In this document: positions 35,718 to 44,373 of the stretch, in pieces | Numbering within the stretch: position 1 is the stretch's first letter | How the letters are laid out: each line of letters opens with the position of its first letter | Source of the DNA: DASXMT01 sp963803065 | GTDB taxonomy: Bacteria > Actinomycetota > Acidimicrobiia > Acidimicrobiales > RAAP-2 | NCBI GenBank assembly: GCA_963803065.1 | Contig: CAWDKW010000004.1 | Location: forward strand, 496,001 to 560,000 | DNA: 64,000 nucleotides | Direction of reading: 5' to 3' | Notes under the pieces: model-generated | What the model saw: the letters and a program-made list of their open reading frames with translations, nothing else | Told to the model about the DNA's origin: nothing | Database searches by the model: none | Program-made: the position numbers and the translations under genes

Positions 35718-36914
35718 GTGGACTTCGCGTTACCGGGGGAGGACGACCCACGACGTGTGGCCTTTCGGGCCTGGTCAGCTGGACACCCCTCGGCGTCCCC
35801 GGGGGAGCTGGCCGCGGCCGGCTATGTGGCCCCGCACTGGCCCCAACCCTGGGGGCTGGGGGCCGACCCGGTGACCCAGCTGGTCATCGACGACGAGCTC
35901 CGTCGGGCCGGCCTGCGCCGGCCCGACAATCCCATAGGGATCGGGTGGGCGGGCCCGACCCTCATCCATGCTGGGTCGGCGGCCCAACAGGAGCGCTACC
36001 TGCCCCCGCTGCTCTCGGGCGAGGAGTTCTGGTGCCAGCTGTTCAGTGAGCCCGGCGCCGGATCCGACCTGGCCGCGCTGTCCACCCGGGCCGTGCGGGA
36101 CGGCGAGGACTGGGTGGTCACCGGCCAGAAGGTCTGGACCTCGTTCGCCCACCGGGCCGCCTTCGGCATCCTGTTGGCCCGGACCGATCCCGAGGCGCCC
36201 AAGCAGCAGGGCATCTCCTATTTCATCTGCCCAATGGACGCACCGGGCATCACCGTCCGGCCATTGGTGGACATGACCGGCGACCACACCTTCAACGAGG
36301 TCTTCTTCGACGAGGTCCGTATCCCGCACCGGAACCTGGTCGGTGAGGTCAACCGGGGCTGGGCGCTGGCCAAGGTCACGCTGGGCAACGAGCGGGTCTC
36401 GTTGTCAGGGGCCGGGGCGATCTGGGGCCAGGGCCCGACGGCCCAGGACCTGGTGGACGTGGTCGGTGACGGCGGAGGGGATCGCGATCCTCGGCGACGC
36501 CAGCGGCTGGCCCGGCTGTGGGGTGACGGTGAGATCCTCCGCCTGATCCGCCTCCGAATGCTCTCGGCTGCCCTGTCGGGCATCGAGCCCGGAGCCGAGG
36601 CGTCGGCGCGCAAGGCGCTGGCCGACCGGCACGGTCAGGACGTCATGGCCCTGGCCAAGGACCTGTGCGGGGCTGCGGGCATGCTGGCCGGAAGCAGTCC
36701 GGCGCCGCGGGTGGCCGCACCGAGTTCCGGAGCTGCCCCGACGCCGGCAGCTGCCCCGATGCCGGCGAACGGCGCCTTCCGGTGGCCGGCGGCTATCTGG
36801 GGACAGGGGTTCCTCTTCGCGCCGGCGCTCACCATCGGCGGGGGCACGGCCGAGGTGCAGCGGAACATCATCGGGGAGCGGACCCTCGGGCTGCCCCGGG
36901 ACCCGGAGAGCTGA
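35718..36914 (+). CDS. Acyl-CoA dehydrogenase family protein
   Basis: This 398-residue FAD enzyme shows QLFSEPGAGSDLAAL, VTGQKVWTS and, near the end, LTIGGGTAEVQRNIIGERTLGLPRDP. It should oxidise an acyl-CoA at the alpha-beta bond. An unusual insert of about 27 residues (326-352; 36693-36773) rich in Ala, Pro and Ser interrupts the last domain and includes an 18-bp tandem duplication (36732-36767). The GTG start has a -10 box TACGCT (35705-35710) seven bases upstream, so a leaderless mRNA is likely. A small GCTGAG/CTCAGC hairpin (36910-36926) spans its stop codon and the end of the convergent gene. Confidence 0.9.
   Translation: MDFALPGEDDPRRVAFRAWSAGHPSASPGELAAAGYVAPHWPQPWGLGADPVTQLVIDDELRRAGLRRPDNPIGIGWAGPTLIHAGSAAQQERYLPPLLSGEEFWCQLFSEPGAGSDLAALSTRAVRDGEDWVVTGQKVWTSFAHRAAFGILLARTDPEAPKQQGISYFICPMDAPGITVRPLVDMTGDHTFNEVFFDEVRIPHRNLVGEVNRGWALAKVTLGNERVSLSGAGAIWGQGPTAQDLVDVVGDGGGDRDPRRRQRLARLWGDGEILRLIRLRMLSAALSGIEPGAEASARKALADRHGQDVMALAKDLCGAAGMLAGSSPAPRVAAPSSGAAPTPAAAPMPANGAFRWPAAIWGQGFLFAPALTIGGGTAEVQRNIIGERTLGLPRDPES
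36732..36767 (+). repeat. 18-bp in-frame tandem duplication in the acyl-CoA dehydrogenase gene
   Basis: Two copies of GCTGCCCCGACGCCGGCA-like sequence (36732-36749 and 36750-36767) differ at two positions and encode AAPTPA/AAPMPA within a low-complexity insert. Confidence 0.85.
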
Positions 36915-36921
36915 GTCCGGC

Positions 36922-37401
36922 TCAGCCGGGAGCGATGGGGCCGGCGTCGTCGTAGCCCTGCCGGATGCCCCGCCCGGCGCGTCGGGTGAGCTGTTCGGGT
37001 TCGTAGACCATCCAGTAGGCGTTCCGGGCGTGGTCGCGGGCCCGGTTGACACAGACCTTGGCCAGCCTGGCCGGGTCCTCTTCCTCGTTCTCGTGGACGA
37101 AGACCTCGAGGACCGGGGTCGAGGTCAACAACTGAGCGAGCATGATCCCCTGGGACGCCTCGTGGGCGCAGACCTGGTCGATGGCCGCCTTGCCCGGCAT
37201 CCCGAGGGCCACCACGATCCGACAACCCTCGTTCTCGATCAAGCGCTTGCAGGCCACCCCCAGGTCCTTGAATCCCGGGACGGTTCGGTAGACCACCTCG
37301 AAGCGCTCGCCGTGACCAGGGCACTGAGCCAGCTCATCCAGCGCCTCGCCCCCCATGTCGTAGCGGGCGAACATGGTGTCGACCACACCGATTCGGTCCA
37401 T
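36922..37401 (-). CDS. ribC: Archaeal-type riboflavin synthase RibC
   Basis: The 159-residue protein matches the archaeal riboflavin synthase, which dismutates 6,7-dimethyl-8-ribityllumazine and is related to lumazine synthase, not to bacterial RibE. It has GVVDTMFARYDMG, RTVPGFKDLGVACKRL, VALGMPGKAAIDQVCAHEAS, EVFVHENEEE and RRAGRGIRQGYDDAGP, each close to the Methanocaldococcus RibC sequence as I remember it. The length is also the archaeal one. A -10 box TAGGCT (minus strand, 37413-37408) lies six bases before the ATG. No other rib gene is nearby. Presence in an actinobacterium suggests transfer from archaea or an old lineage-specific replacement. Confidence 0.9.
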   Translation of the reverse strand: MDRIGVVDTMFARYDMGGEALDELAQCPGHGERFEVVYRTVPGFKDLGVACKRLIENEGCRIVVALGMPGKAAIDQVCAHEASQGIMLAQLLTSTPVLEVFVHENEEEDPARLAKVCVNRARDHARNAYWMVYEPEQLTRRAGRGIRQGYDDAGPIAPG

Positions 37402-37554
37402 GCACCGAGCCTACCGGTCAGGCATCGGGCTCCCCACTGGGGACATGCGGGGGGCGGGTCAGTTCGCCCCAGTCGATCCGGTGGACAAGACTTGCCGCGA
37501 TGACCTCCCCGAAGACCACACTATGCGGCTGACTGGGCCGCCCGTGACGCAGCC

Positions 37555-38840
37555 GTGGTGTGGCACGGCTTCACCCAGATGGCCACCTACGAGCGCACCA
37601 CCCCGATCACGGTGGAGCGGGCCGAGGGCCGTACCCTGATCGACGTCGACGGGAAGCGGTACTTCGATGGCATCTCGTCGCTGTGGGTGACCACCCTTGG
37701 GCACCGGGTGCCCGAGCTCGACGCCGCCCTGGTGGATCAGGTGGGCAAGGTGGCCCATTCCACGTTGCTCGGGAACGGCAACCGGGCCGCCATCGAGTTC
37801 GCCGAGGCGCTGGCCGCCGTGGTCCCGGTCGATGACGCCCACGTGATGTACGCCTCCGACGGGGCGGTGGCCGTGGAGCAGGCGCTCAAGGTGGCCTTCC
37901 AGCACTGGGCCAACCGCGGCGAGCGCGACCGGACCCAGTTCCTGGCCCTGGGTGGGGCCTACCACGGGGACACGGTGGGCGCCCTGTCGCTGGGGGACGG
38001 CGGTTTCGGCACCGATCTCTTCGACCCCCTTCGCTTTCCTGTGCTCCGAACTCCCGGGTACGCCGAGGCGGACTGGGCCGACAAGGCCGTCGCCGCGCTG
38101 GACCGCCACGGTCCCGAGCTGGTGGCGCTGGTCATCGAACCGCTGGTGCAAGGGGCGTCGGGCATGCTGGCGGCGGAGCCCTCCGACCTGGCCAGGGTGG
38201 GCCGGGCGTGCCGGGACCGGGGCGTGCTGCTCATCTGCGACGAGGTGGCCACCGGGTTCGGGCGCACCGGGAAGCTGTTCGCCTCGGAGTGGGGCGACCT
38301 GCGACCCGACATCCTGTGCCTGGGCAAGGGCATCACCGGCGGGTATCTCCCGCTGTCGGCCACGGTGGCGTCGGGGCCCGTGGCCGCCGCCTTCGCCGGG
38401 CCGGACCTCGGCGAGCAGACCTTCTACCACGGGCACTCCTACGGTGGGAACGCACTGGCCTGTGCGGTGGGCCTGCGCCACCTCCAGCTGCTGGACGAGT
38501 GGGACGTCCTGGCCAACGTCACGACCACGGCTGCAGCCCTGAGCGAGGCCCTGGACGCCCGGATCGCCTCGCAGCCCGGGGTGGGAGCGGTCCGCCAACG
38601 GGGCCTGATGGCCGGGATCGAACTGGGTCCCCCGCCCGGCGGCGAGCGTTGGGGCCGGCGGGTCTGCGCTCGGGCGGTCGAACAGGGAGTGCTGCTCCGG
38701 CCGCTGGGCGATGTGGTCGTGGTCATGCCCCCGTTGACCACGACCGTGGCCGAGGTGGAGCACCTGGTCGAGGTCCTGGCTGGGGCCATCACCGCGGTGC
38801 GGGACGAGGACGGTCCCGGCCCGTCGGCAGAGCAGAGGCC

Positions 38841-38844
<4 letters not shown>
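37555..38844 (+). CDS. bioA: Adenosylmethionine-8-amino-7-oxononanoate aminotransferase
   Basis: BioA transfers the amino group of S-adenosylmethionine to KAPA, giving DAPA in biotin synthesis. The 429-residue protein has the BioA N-terminus VWHGFTQM, FDGISSLWVTTLGHR, a DEVATGFGRTG cofactor segment, and the PLP lysine in CLGKGITGGYLPLSA. It is a class III aminotransferase. GTG 37555 is the best start I see; coding similarity may extend a few residues upstream (YAADWAARDAA in frame) but without a start codon. Its stop overlaps bioF (GTGA). No BirA operator or BioR-like site is evident in 37402-37554. Confidence 0.94.
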
Positions 38845-40125
<1,281 letters not shown>

Positions 40126-40142
<17 letters not shown>

Positions 40143-40932
40143 CCGGGTCGTGCTGGTGTGCGGAACGGGTACCGAGGTGGGAAAGACGTGGGTGGCGGCC
40201 ACGTTGCTCCAGGAGCTGCGGCGTAGGGGGCTCAGTGTCGCGGCCCGGAAGCCGGCCCAGTCCTTCGATGTCGATCGGGAGGCCGACCTGATCGGGGAGC
40301 GCACCGATGCCGAGGTGCTGGGCGAGGCCTCGGGCGAACGGCCCGAAGTGGTGTGCCTGCCGGCCAGGTCGTACCACAGGGCCATGGCGCCGCCCATGGC
40401 CGCCGAGGTGCTGGGCCTGCCCCCGTTCACCCTAGGCGACCTGGCCGACGAGCTGCGCTGGCCCGAACCAGCTGCCACTGTCGGCTTGGTGGAGTCCGCC
40501 GGGGGAGTCCGCTCGCCCCTGGCCTCCGATGGGGACGTCGTCGACCTCGGTCGCCTGCTCAAGCCCGAGGTCGTGCTCCTGGTGGCCGACGCCGGTCTCG
40601 GCACGATCAACGGCGTGCGGCTCTCGGTCGGGGCATTGCGGCCGTTGACCGACCCGCCGACTGCGGACGATCCCGGTGGAGGGCCGGCCCGCCTGCTCGT
40701 GGTCCTCAACCGGTTCGACGAGGACCACGATCTCCACGGGCGGAATCTCCGGTGGCTGGTCGATCGGGACGGACTGGAGGTGGTGACCGTGCCTGGAGGC
40801 GCTGCTCACCTGGCCGACAGAGTGCTGGAGGCGCCTCGCCGACACAGTGCTGGAGGCACCTCGCCGACAGGTGCGGAGGAGGCTAGGACATCGCCTGGTT
40901 CCGGCTCACCCGGTCGCGCACGAACCCGGTGA
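40126..40932 (+). CDS. bioD: Dethiobiotin synthetase
   Basis: BioD closes the ureido ring of dethiobiotin from DAPA, CO2 and ATP. The 268-residue protein begins with P-loop VVLVCGTGTEVGKTWVAA and has ARKPAQSFD, VESAGGVRSPLASDGD (substrate loop) and LVADAGLGTINGVRLS. The enzyme core ends near residue 230 (HLADRVLEA). The remaining residues come from a 25-bp tandem duplication that shifts the frame past a TAG at 40884-40886 and into the convergent gene, a 50-base overlap. An ancestral stop at that TAG is likely. Confidence 0.93.
40813..40862 (+). repeat. 25-bp tandem duplication at the bioD 3' end
   Basis: Copies at 40813-40837 and 40838-40862 differ at three positions, and a diverged third partial copy starts at 40863. 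Because 25 is not a multiple of three, each copy changes the reading frame of what follows. Confidence 0.9.
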
Positions 40933-41848
40933 TCCGCTCCTGATCCGAAGCGGACAGGTACGACCGTCGGTAATGCCGTTCGAAGCGCGGTGCCAGTTCG
41001 GGCTGGTGCTGGCGAAGCCATCCCATGAAGTGCTCGCGGACTCCGGGACGTAGATGGAGTGGGATGGCGCCCACCGACTCGGCCCCCGCATCCAGGCAGG
41101 CATCGGTGACCTGGGCCAGCTGGTCGGGGGAGTCGGAGAGCCCAGGGATGACCGGAGCCACCAGCACGCTCGTCCTGATGCCGGCGTCGACCAGCTTCTT
41201 GAGGGCGGCCACCCGTTGGCGGGGGTGCGGGGTACCGGGCTCGGTGGCTCGCCACACCGACTCATCGAGCGTGCCGATGGAGAAGCTGCACTGCACCGTG
41301 GTCCGTTGTGCCGCCTTGGCCAGTAGGTCGAGGTCCCGCACGATCAAGGTGGACTTGGTCAGGATCGAGAACGGGTTGGCCGCATCACCCAGAGCGGAGA
41401 CGATGCCCCTGGTCAAGCGGTACTTGCCCTCGCAACGCTGATAAGGATCGGTGTTGGTTCCCATGGCGATGGGCTCGCCGGCCCAGCGTTCGGACCGGAG
41501 CTCGGCGGTCAGCCGCTCGACAGCATTGACCTTGACCACCAACTTCCGCTCGAAGTCCTCCCCGATGCCGAGGCCGAGGTACTCGTGGGTTGGGCGTGCG
41601 AAGCAGTAGACGCAGGCGTGGCTGCAGCCCCGGTAGGCATTGATGGTGTGTCGGAAGGGCATGGACGAGGTTGCCGGAAGCGTGTTGATGATCTTCTTGG
41701 CGTTTACGTGGAGGAACTCGTAGCCGCGGAACTCGCCCGTGCCCACGTGGCGCTCCCCCAGGTCCTCGGGGCTGAACAGGGCCAGCTGGCCACCGTCGGC
41801 CTCGACATCGTCAGCGAGCTTCCACCGGAAGGAGTGGGGGGCACCCAT
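40883..41848 (-). CDS. Rv2578c-like radical SAM protein
   Basis: The 321-residue protein carries the radical SAM cluster motif CSHACVYC in AYRGCSHACVYCFARPTHEYLG, followed by MGTNTDPYQRCEGKYRLTRG and STLIVRDLDLL, as in the Rv2578c/SplB-like family. The exact reaction is unknown. Reading continues upstream to 42034, but ATG 41848 is supported: a -10 box TATCCT (41861-41856) ends seven bases before it, predicting a leaderless mRNA, and a LexA-type operator sits just upstream. I recall Rv2578c being listed in the mycobacterial SOS regulon, which fits, but I cannot check it. The TAG stop (40885-40883) lies within CTAG, which is also a stop on the bioD strand. Confidence 0.85.
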   Translation of the reverse strand: MGAPHSFRWKLADDVEADGGQLALFSPEDLGERHVGTGEFRGYEFLHVNAKKIINTLPATSSMPFRHTINAYRGCSHACVYCFARPTHEYLGLGIGEDFERKLVVKVNAVERLTAELRSERWAGEPIAMGTNTDPYQRCEGKYRLTRGIVSALGDAANPFSILTKSTLIVRDLDLLAKAAQRTTVQCSFSIGTLDESVWRATEPGTPHPRQRVAALKKLVDAGIRTSVLVAPVIPGLSDSPDQLAQVTDACLDAGAESVGAIPLHLRPGVREHFMGWLRQHQPELAPRFERHYRRSYLSASDQERITGFVRDRVSRNQAMS

Positions 41849-41855
41849 CGAGGAA

Positions 41856-41877
41856 AGGATAGCGAACATATGTTCGA
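41856..41877 (-). promoter_or_regulatory. LexA-type SOS box with adjacent -10 box
   Basis: The palindrome CGAACATATGTTCG (41863-41876) lies within GCGAACATATGTTCGA (41862-41877), which matches the actinobacterial SOS consensus TCGAAC-N4-GTTCGA at every defined position but one. It is directly upstream of the -10 TATCCT (41861-41856) of the radical SAM gene, so LexA binding would block RNA polymerase. Confidence 0.72.
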
Positions 41878-42039
41878 TGACGGACCGAGTCAGTCTCGGG
41901 TCGGTCCTCGAGTCGAGCGAAGCGCAGGTCTGACCGGGCAAACGACGTCGACCGGGAGCGGCTGGACCACGCGACCTGGCGGTACTCGCTGGCCACCCCG
42001 TTAGGGTCAGGCTTGTGGGGCAGGTGCTGGTCATCGGGC

Positions 42040-42192
42040 CTAGCGACGATCACCGGCCGGCGCGCCCTGCTGGTTCCCCTGCCCCTGGTCGGCATGGTCA
42101 AGGCGTTCGACCAGGGAGTCCATCTCGCCCCCGACCATCAGGTCGGGACCACGACGTGGGAACAGTGGCTGATCGCCAACCGGAAGGCGTAA
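42040..42192 (+). pseudogene. C-terminal remnant of an NmrA-like NAD(P)H-binding protein
   Basis: In one frame 42040-42192 encodes about 50 residues, from ATITGRRALLVPLPLVG through AFDQGVHLAPDHQVGTTTW to IANRKA and a TAA stop. This closely resembles the last 50 residues of actinobacterial SDR/NmrA-type oxidoreductases. Upstream in the same frame the sequence loses that character, and no Rossmann motif or start is found, so the gene has lost its front part. The rest of 41849-42279 shows only the SOS promoter. Confidence 0.5.
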
Positions 42193-42279
42193 AGGCTCCG
42201 CCGGGCGTCGCCGACTTCCCGGTGCAAAACTGGGCTGAGCCCATGACCGCGTCAAACCCATGACCAGGAAGCCGCCACC

Positions 42280-42741
42280 ATGAACCTTGCCGGATCGGGC
42301 GACGGGTTCGTCACGCTTGCCGATGGGTCCATGCGGTGGGGCAAGTACGGGGCGGCCGGCGTGCTCGTCCGCCACGTCGGTCCCGACGGCACCTGGTATT
42401 TCTTGGCCCGACGCTCGATGCATTGCCATCGGGGTGGCACCTGGGCCATTCCTGGCGGGGCGTTGGACCTGGGGGAGGACCCTGTGGAGGGTGCACTTCG
42501 AGAGTTCGACGAGGAGATCGGGCACGTCCTCGACAACTTCGAGCTCGGCGACACCCACCAGGACGACCACGGCGGTTGGTCCTATTGGACGGTGATCATC
42601 GACGTCGAGCAGCGGTTTGATCCCCCGGCAACGCTCGGCTGGGAGACGGCCGAGGCCCGATGGGTGGCCGACCACGAATTGGACACGCTCGAGTTGTTCG
42701 ACGCCTTCTCGTCCACGCTGACTCGACTTGGGCTCCTCTAG
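42280..42741 (+). CDS. Nudix hydrolase
   Basis: The 153-residue protein has a complete Nudix box: GGALDLGEDPVEGALREFDEEIG (GX5EX7REX2EEXG), preceded by CHRGGTWAIPGG and followed by two beta strands (WSYWTVIIDVEQ). It hydrolyses a nucleoside diphosphate linked to another moiety; the substrate cannot be read. The ATG at 42280 has no clear Shine-Dalgarno sequence. It follows the SDR remnant and stands alone. Confidence 0.88.
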   Translation: MNLAGSGDGFVTLADGSMRWGKYGAAGVLVRHVGPDGTWYFLARRSMHCHRGGTWAIPGGALDLGEDPVEGALREFDEEIGHVLDNFELGDTHQDDHGGWSYWTVIIDVEQRFDPPATLGWETAEARWVADHELDTLELFDAFSSTLTRLGLL

Positions 42742-42841
42742 GTGCGTGCGAATGAAGTCCCCGCCCCGGCAGCGTTGGCCTTTCTCGATCGCCCGTAGGC
42801 CAGATGAACACCGGCGGCCGCGCCGATCACGTCGGCCTGCG

Positions 42842-43618
42842 TCAGAGCGAGCCCTGCAGCCGGGCGGCGACCTGGCGGTAGCGGGAGACGGGGACGAGGT
42901 GCACCCCGTCGAAGGCCTGGCTGTCGCGGACCTGGAGCACCAGCTCGCAGGCGGCCTCCACCCCGGCGTCCCGGTCCCGTTCGATCGAGTGGACGAGGGC
43001 GGCAGGAATATCGATGTCCGGGATGCTGGCGGCCAGGTTCGCCGCCATGGCCGCACTGGCCAAGGTCATGACCCCGGCGTATACGGGCACGTCGATATCG
43101 GCCTGCTCGCGCCAACGGAGGAGCCGCTCGAGGGAGAAGCCGACCTGGACGAAGAGGAAGTCCGCCCGGCGTTTCCATGCCGGTAGGGCTCCGAGCCCGG
43201 CGGTGGCCCCGACGCGGAAGGGTGCGGCCCGGTCCAGTCCGGGACGTGCGGCAAACGCCCGGGCCTCGTCGAGCATGGTCCTGACGGTGAGCTCGCCGGT
43301 CCGGCCGCCGCTGGCCGGCTTGTCGCCGTAGACGAACAGGAACTGGTCGACACCGTAGGCCGCCGCGGTCAGGAGGTCGCGCTGGAAGCCCAGCAGGTTC
43401 CTATCCCTGGCGTTGAGGCAGGCGATCGAACGGCCGCCCATCACCTCCACCTCGTGGGCCACGGCCACGCTCGACACCGTGGCCCGTCCGATGTGGTTGT
43501 CGGGGATCAGAAACGCAGAGGCGACCGGGCCCAGCGCGTCGATCTGGCGCCGGACATGGTCCAGGTCTGGGGTGGTCGGTGGCTCTATCTCACAGATCAG
43601 CTCGAAGGGGATTGGCAC
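42842..43618 (-). CDS. 5,10-methylenetetrahydrofolate reductase-like protein
   Basis: The 258-residue protein fits the MetF TIM barrel: an FELICEIEPP start (Glu typical of the active site), ACLNARDRN, FLFVYGDKPASG, FLFVQVGFSLERLLRWRE and VYAGVMTLAS. It should reduce methylene-THF to methyl-THF or act on a related C1 carrier. It is shorter than E. coli MetF (about 296) and has diverged, so the exact role is uncertain. The GTG start has a -10 box TAGGCT (minus strand, 43631-43626) seven bases upstream, suggesting a leaderless message. Confidence 0.75.
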   Translation of the reverse strand: MPIPFELICEIEPPTTPDLDHVRRQIDALGPVASAFLIPDNHIGRATVSSVAVAHEVEVMGGRSIACLNARDRNLLGFQRDLLTAAAYGVDQFLFVYGDKPASGGRTGELTVRTMLDEARAFAARPGLDRAAPFRVGATAGLGALPAWKRRADFLFVQVGFSLERLLRWREQADIDVPVYAGVMTLASAAMAANLAASIPDIDIPAALVHSIERDRDAGVEAACELVLQVRDSQAFDGVHLVPVSRYRQVAARLQGSL

Positions 43619-43658
43619 TCGTCCGAGCCTACGGGGGCCCGGACGGCCGACTGTGCGA

Positions 43659-44345
43659 TCAGCCTGACGCAGAGGCGCTGGGCTCGACGCCAGTGCCGCC
43701 CTCGATCGGCCAACGCCGGTCGACGTACCGGTTCAGCACCCGGGGCACCAAGGCAATCAGGAACCACATGTACTTGGCCGCGTTGGGAGCACTCCAGGCC
43801 AATCCCATGGAGATGCCGACAATGGCGACGATGCTGAGGGCTCGCACGCGACCGGCCCGGATCGCGACGGGATCGGCCCACGAGACGACCAGACCCTTTC
43901 GCTGGGCCACGGAGATGACGATCAGGGTCGAGAGGCTGGCGATGACGAGGTTGAGGCCGAAGATATCGATGGCCAGCGGGTTCTCGGCGTACTGGCCGAG
44001 CAAGTTGCTGGTGAACGGCAACAGCGTGATGGCGAGGAGGAACAGGAAGTTCCACCAGGCCAGGCCCTCGTCGTGGCCCTTCATGAGCCGGAAGGTGCGG
44101 TGATGGGCGAGCCAGAACTGGGCGATGACGTAGAACGAGACCAGGTAACTGATGAGCGGATCGGTCAACGCGTTGAGCTGATGCCAGAGCCACGACGCCG
44201 AATTTGCGTCGGCCCCGTGGCTGGGGAGAGCGGGCACATGGAGGGACAGGACCAGGAGGGTCAACGCGATGGCGACCACGCCGTCGGACAAGGCCAACAA
44301 GCGTTCGACTCCGGGCGCCCCCTCGGGCTCCTGCTCTACCTTCAC
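43659..44345 (-). CDS. TMEM175 family (DUF1211) potassium channel
   Basis: The 228-residue protein has the TMEM175 signature in TM1, RLLALSDGVVAIALTLLVLSL (the FSDGV motif with Leu for Phe), then LISYLVSFYVIAQFWLAHHRTFR and four further helices. Bacterial TMEM175 proteins are six-helix tetrameric K+-selective leak channels. The start is GTG at 44345. It lies 28 bases after the ABC-F stop on the same strand and may be co-transcribed with it. Confidence 0.88.
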   Translation of the reverse strand: MKVEQEPEGAPGVERLLALSDGVVAIALTLLVLSLHVPALPSHGADANSASWLWHQLNALTDPLISYLVSFYVIAQFWLAHHRTFRLMKGHDEGLAWWNFLFLLAITLLPFTSNLLGQYAENPLAIDIFGLNLVIASLSTLIVISVAQRKGLVVSWADPVAIRAGRVRALSIVAIVGISMGLAWSAPNAAKYMWFLIALVPRVLNRYVDRRWPIEGGTGVEPSASASG

Positions 44346-44373
44346 GGTCAGCCTGTGGGGGTGGGGGCCGCCG

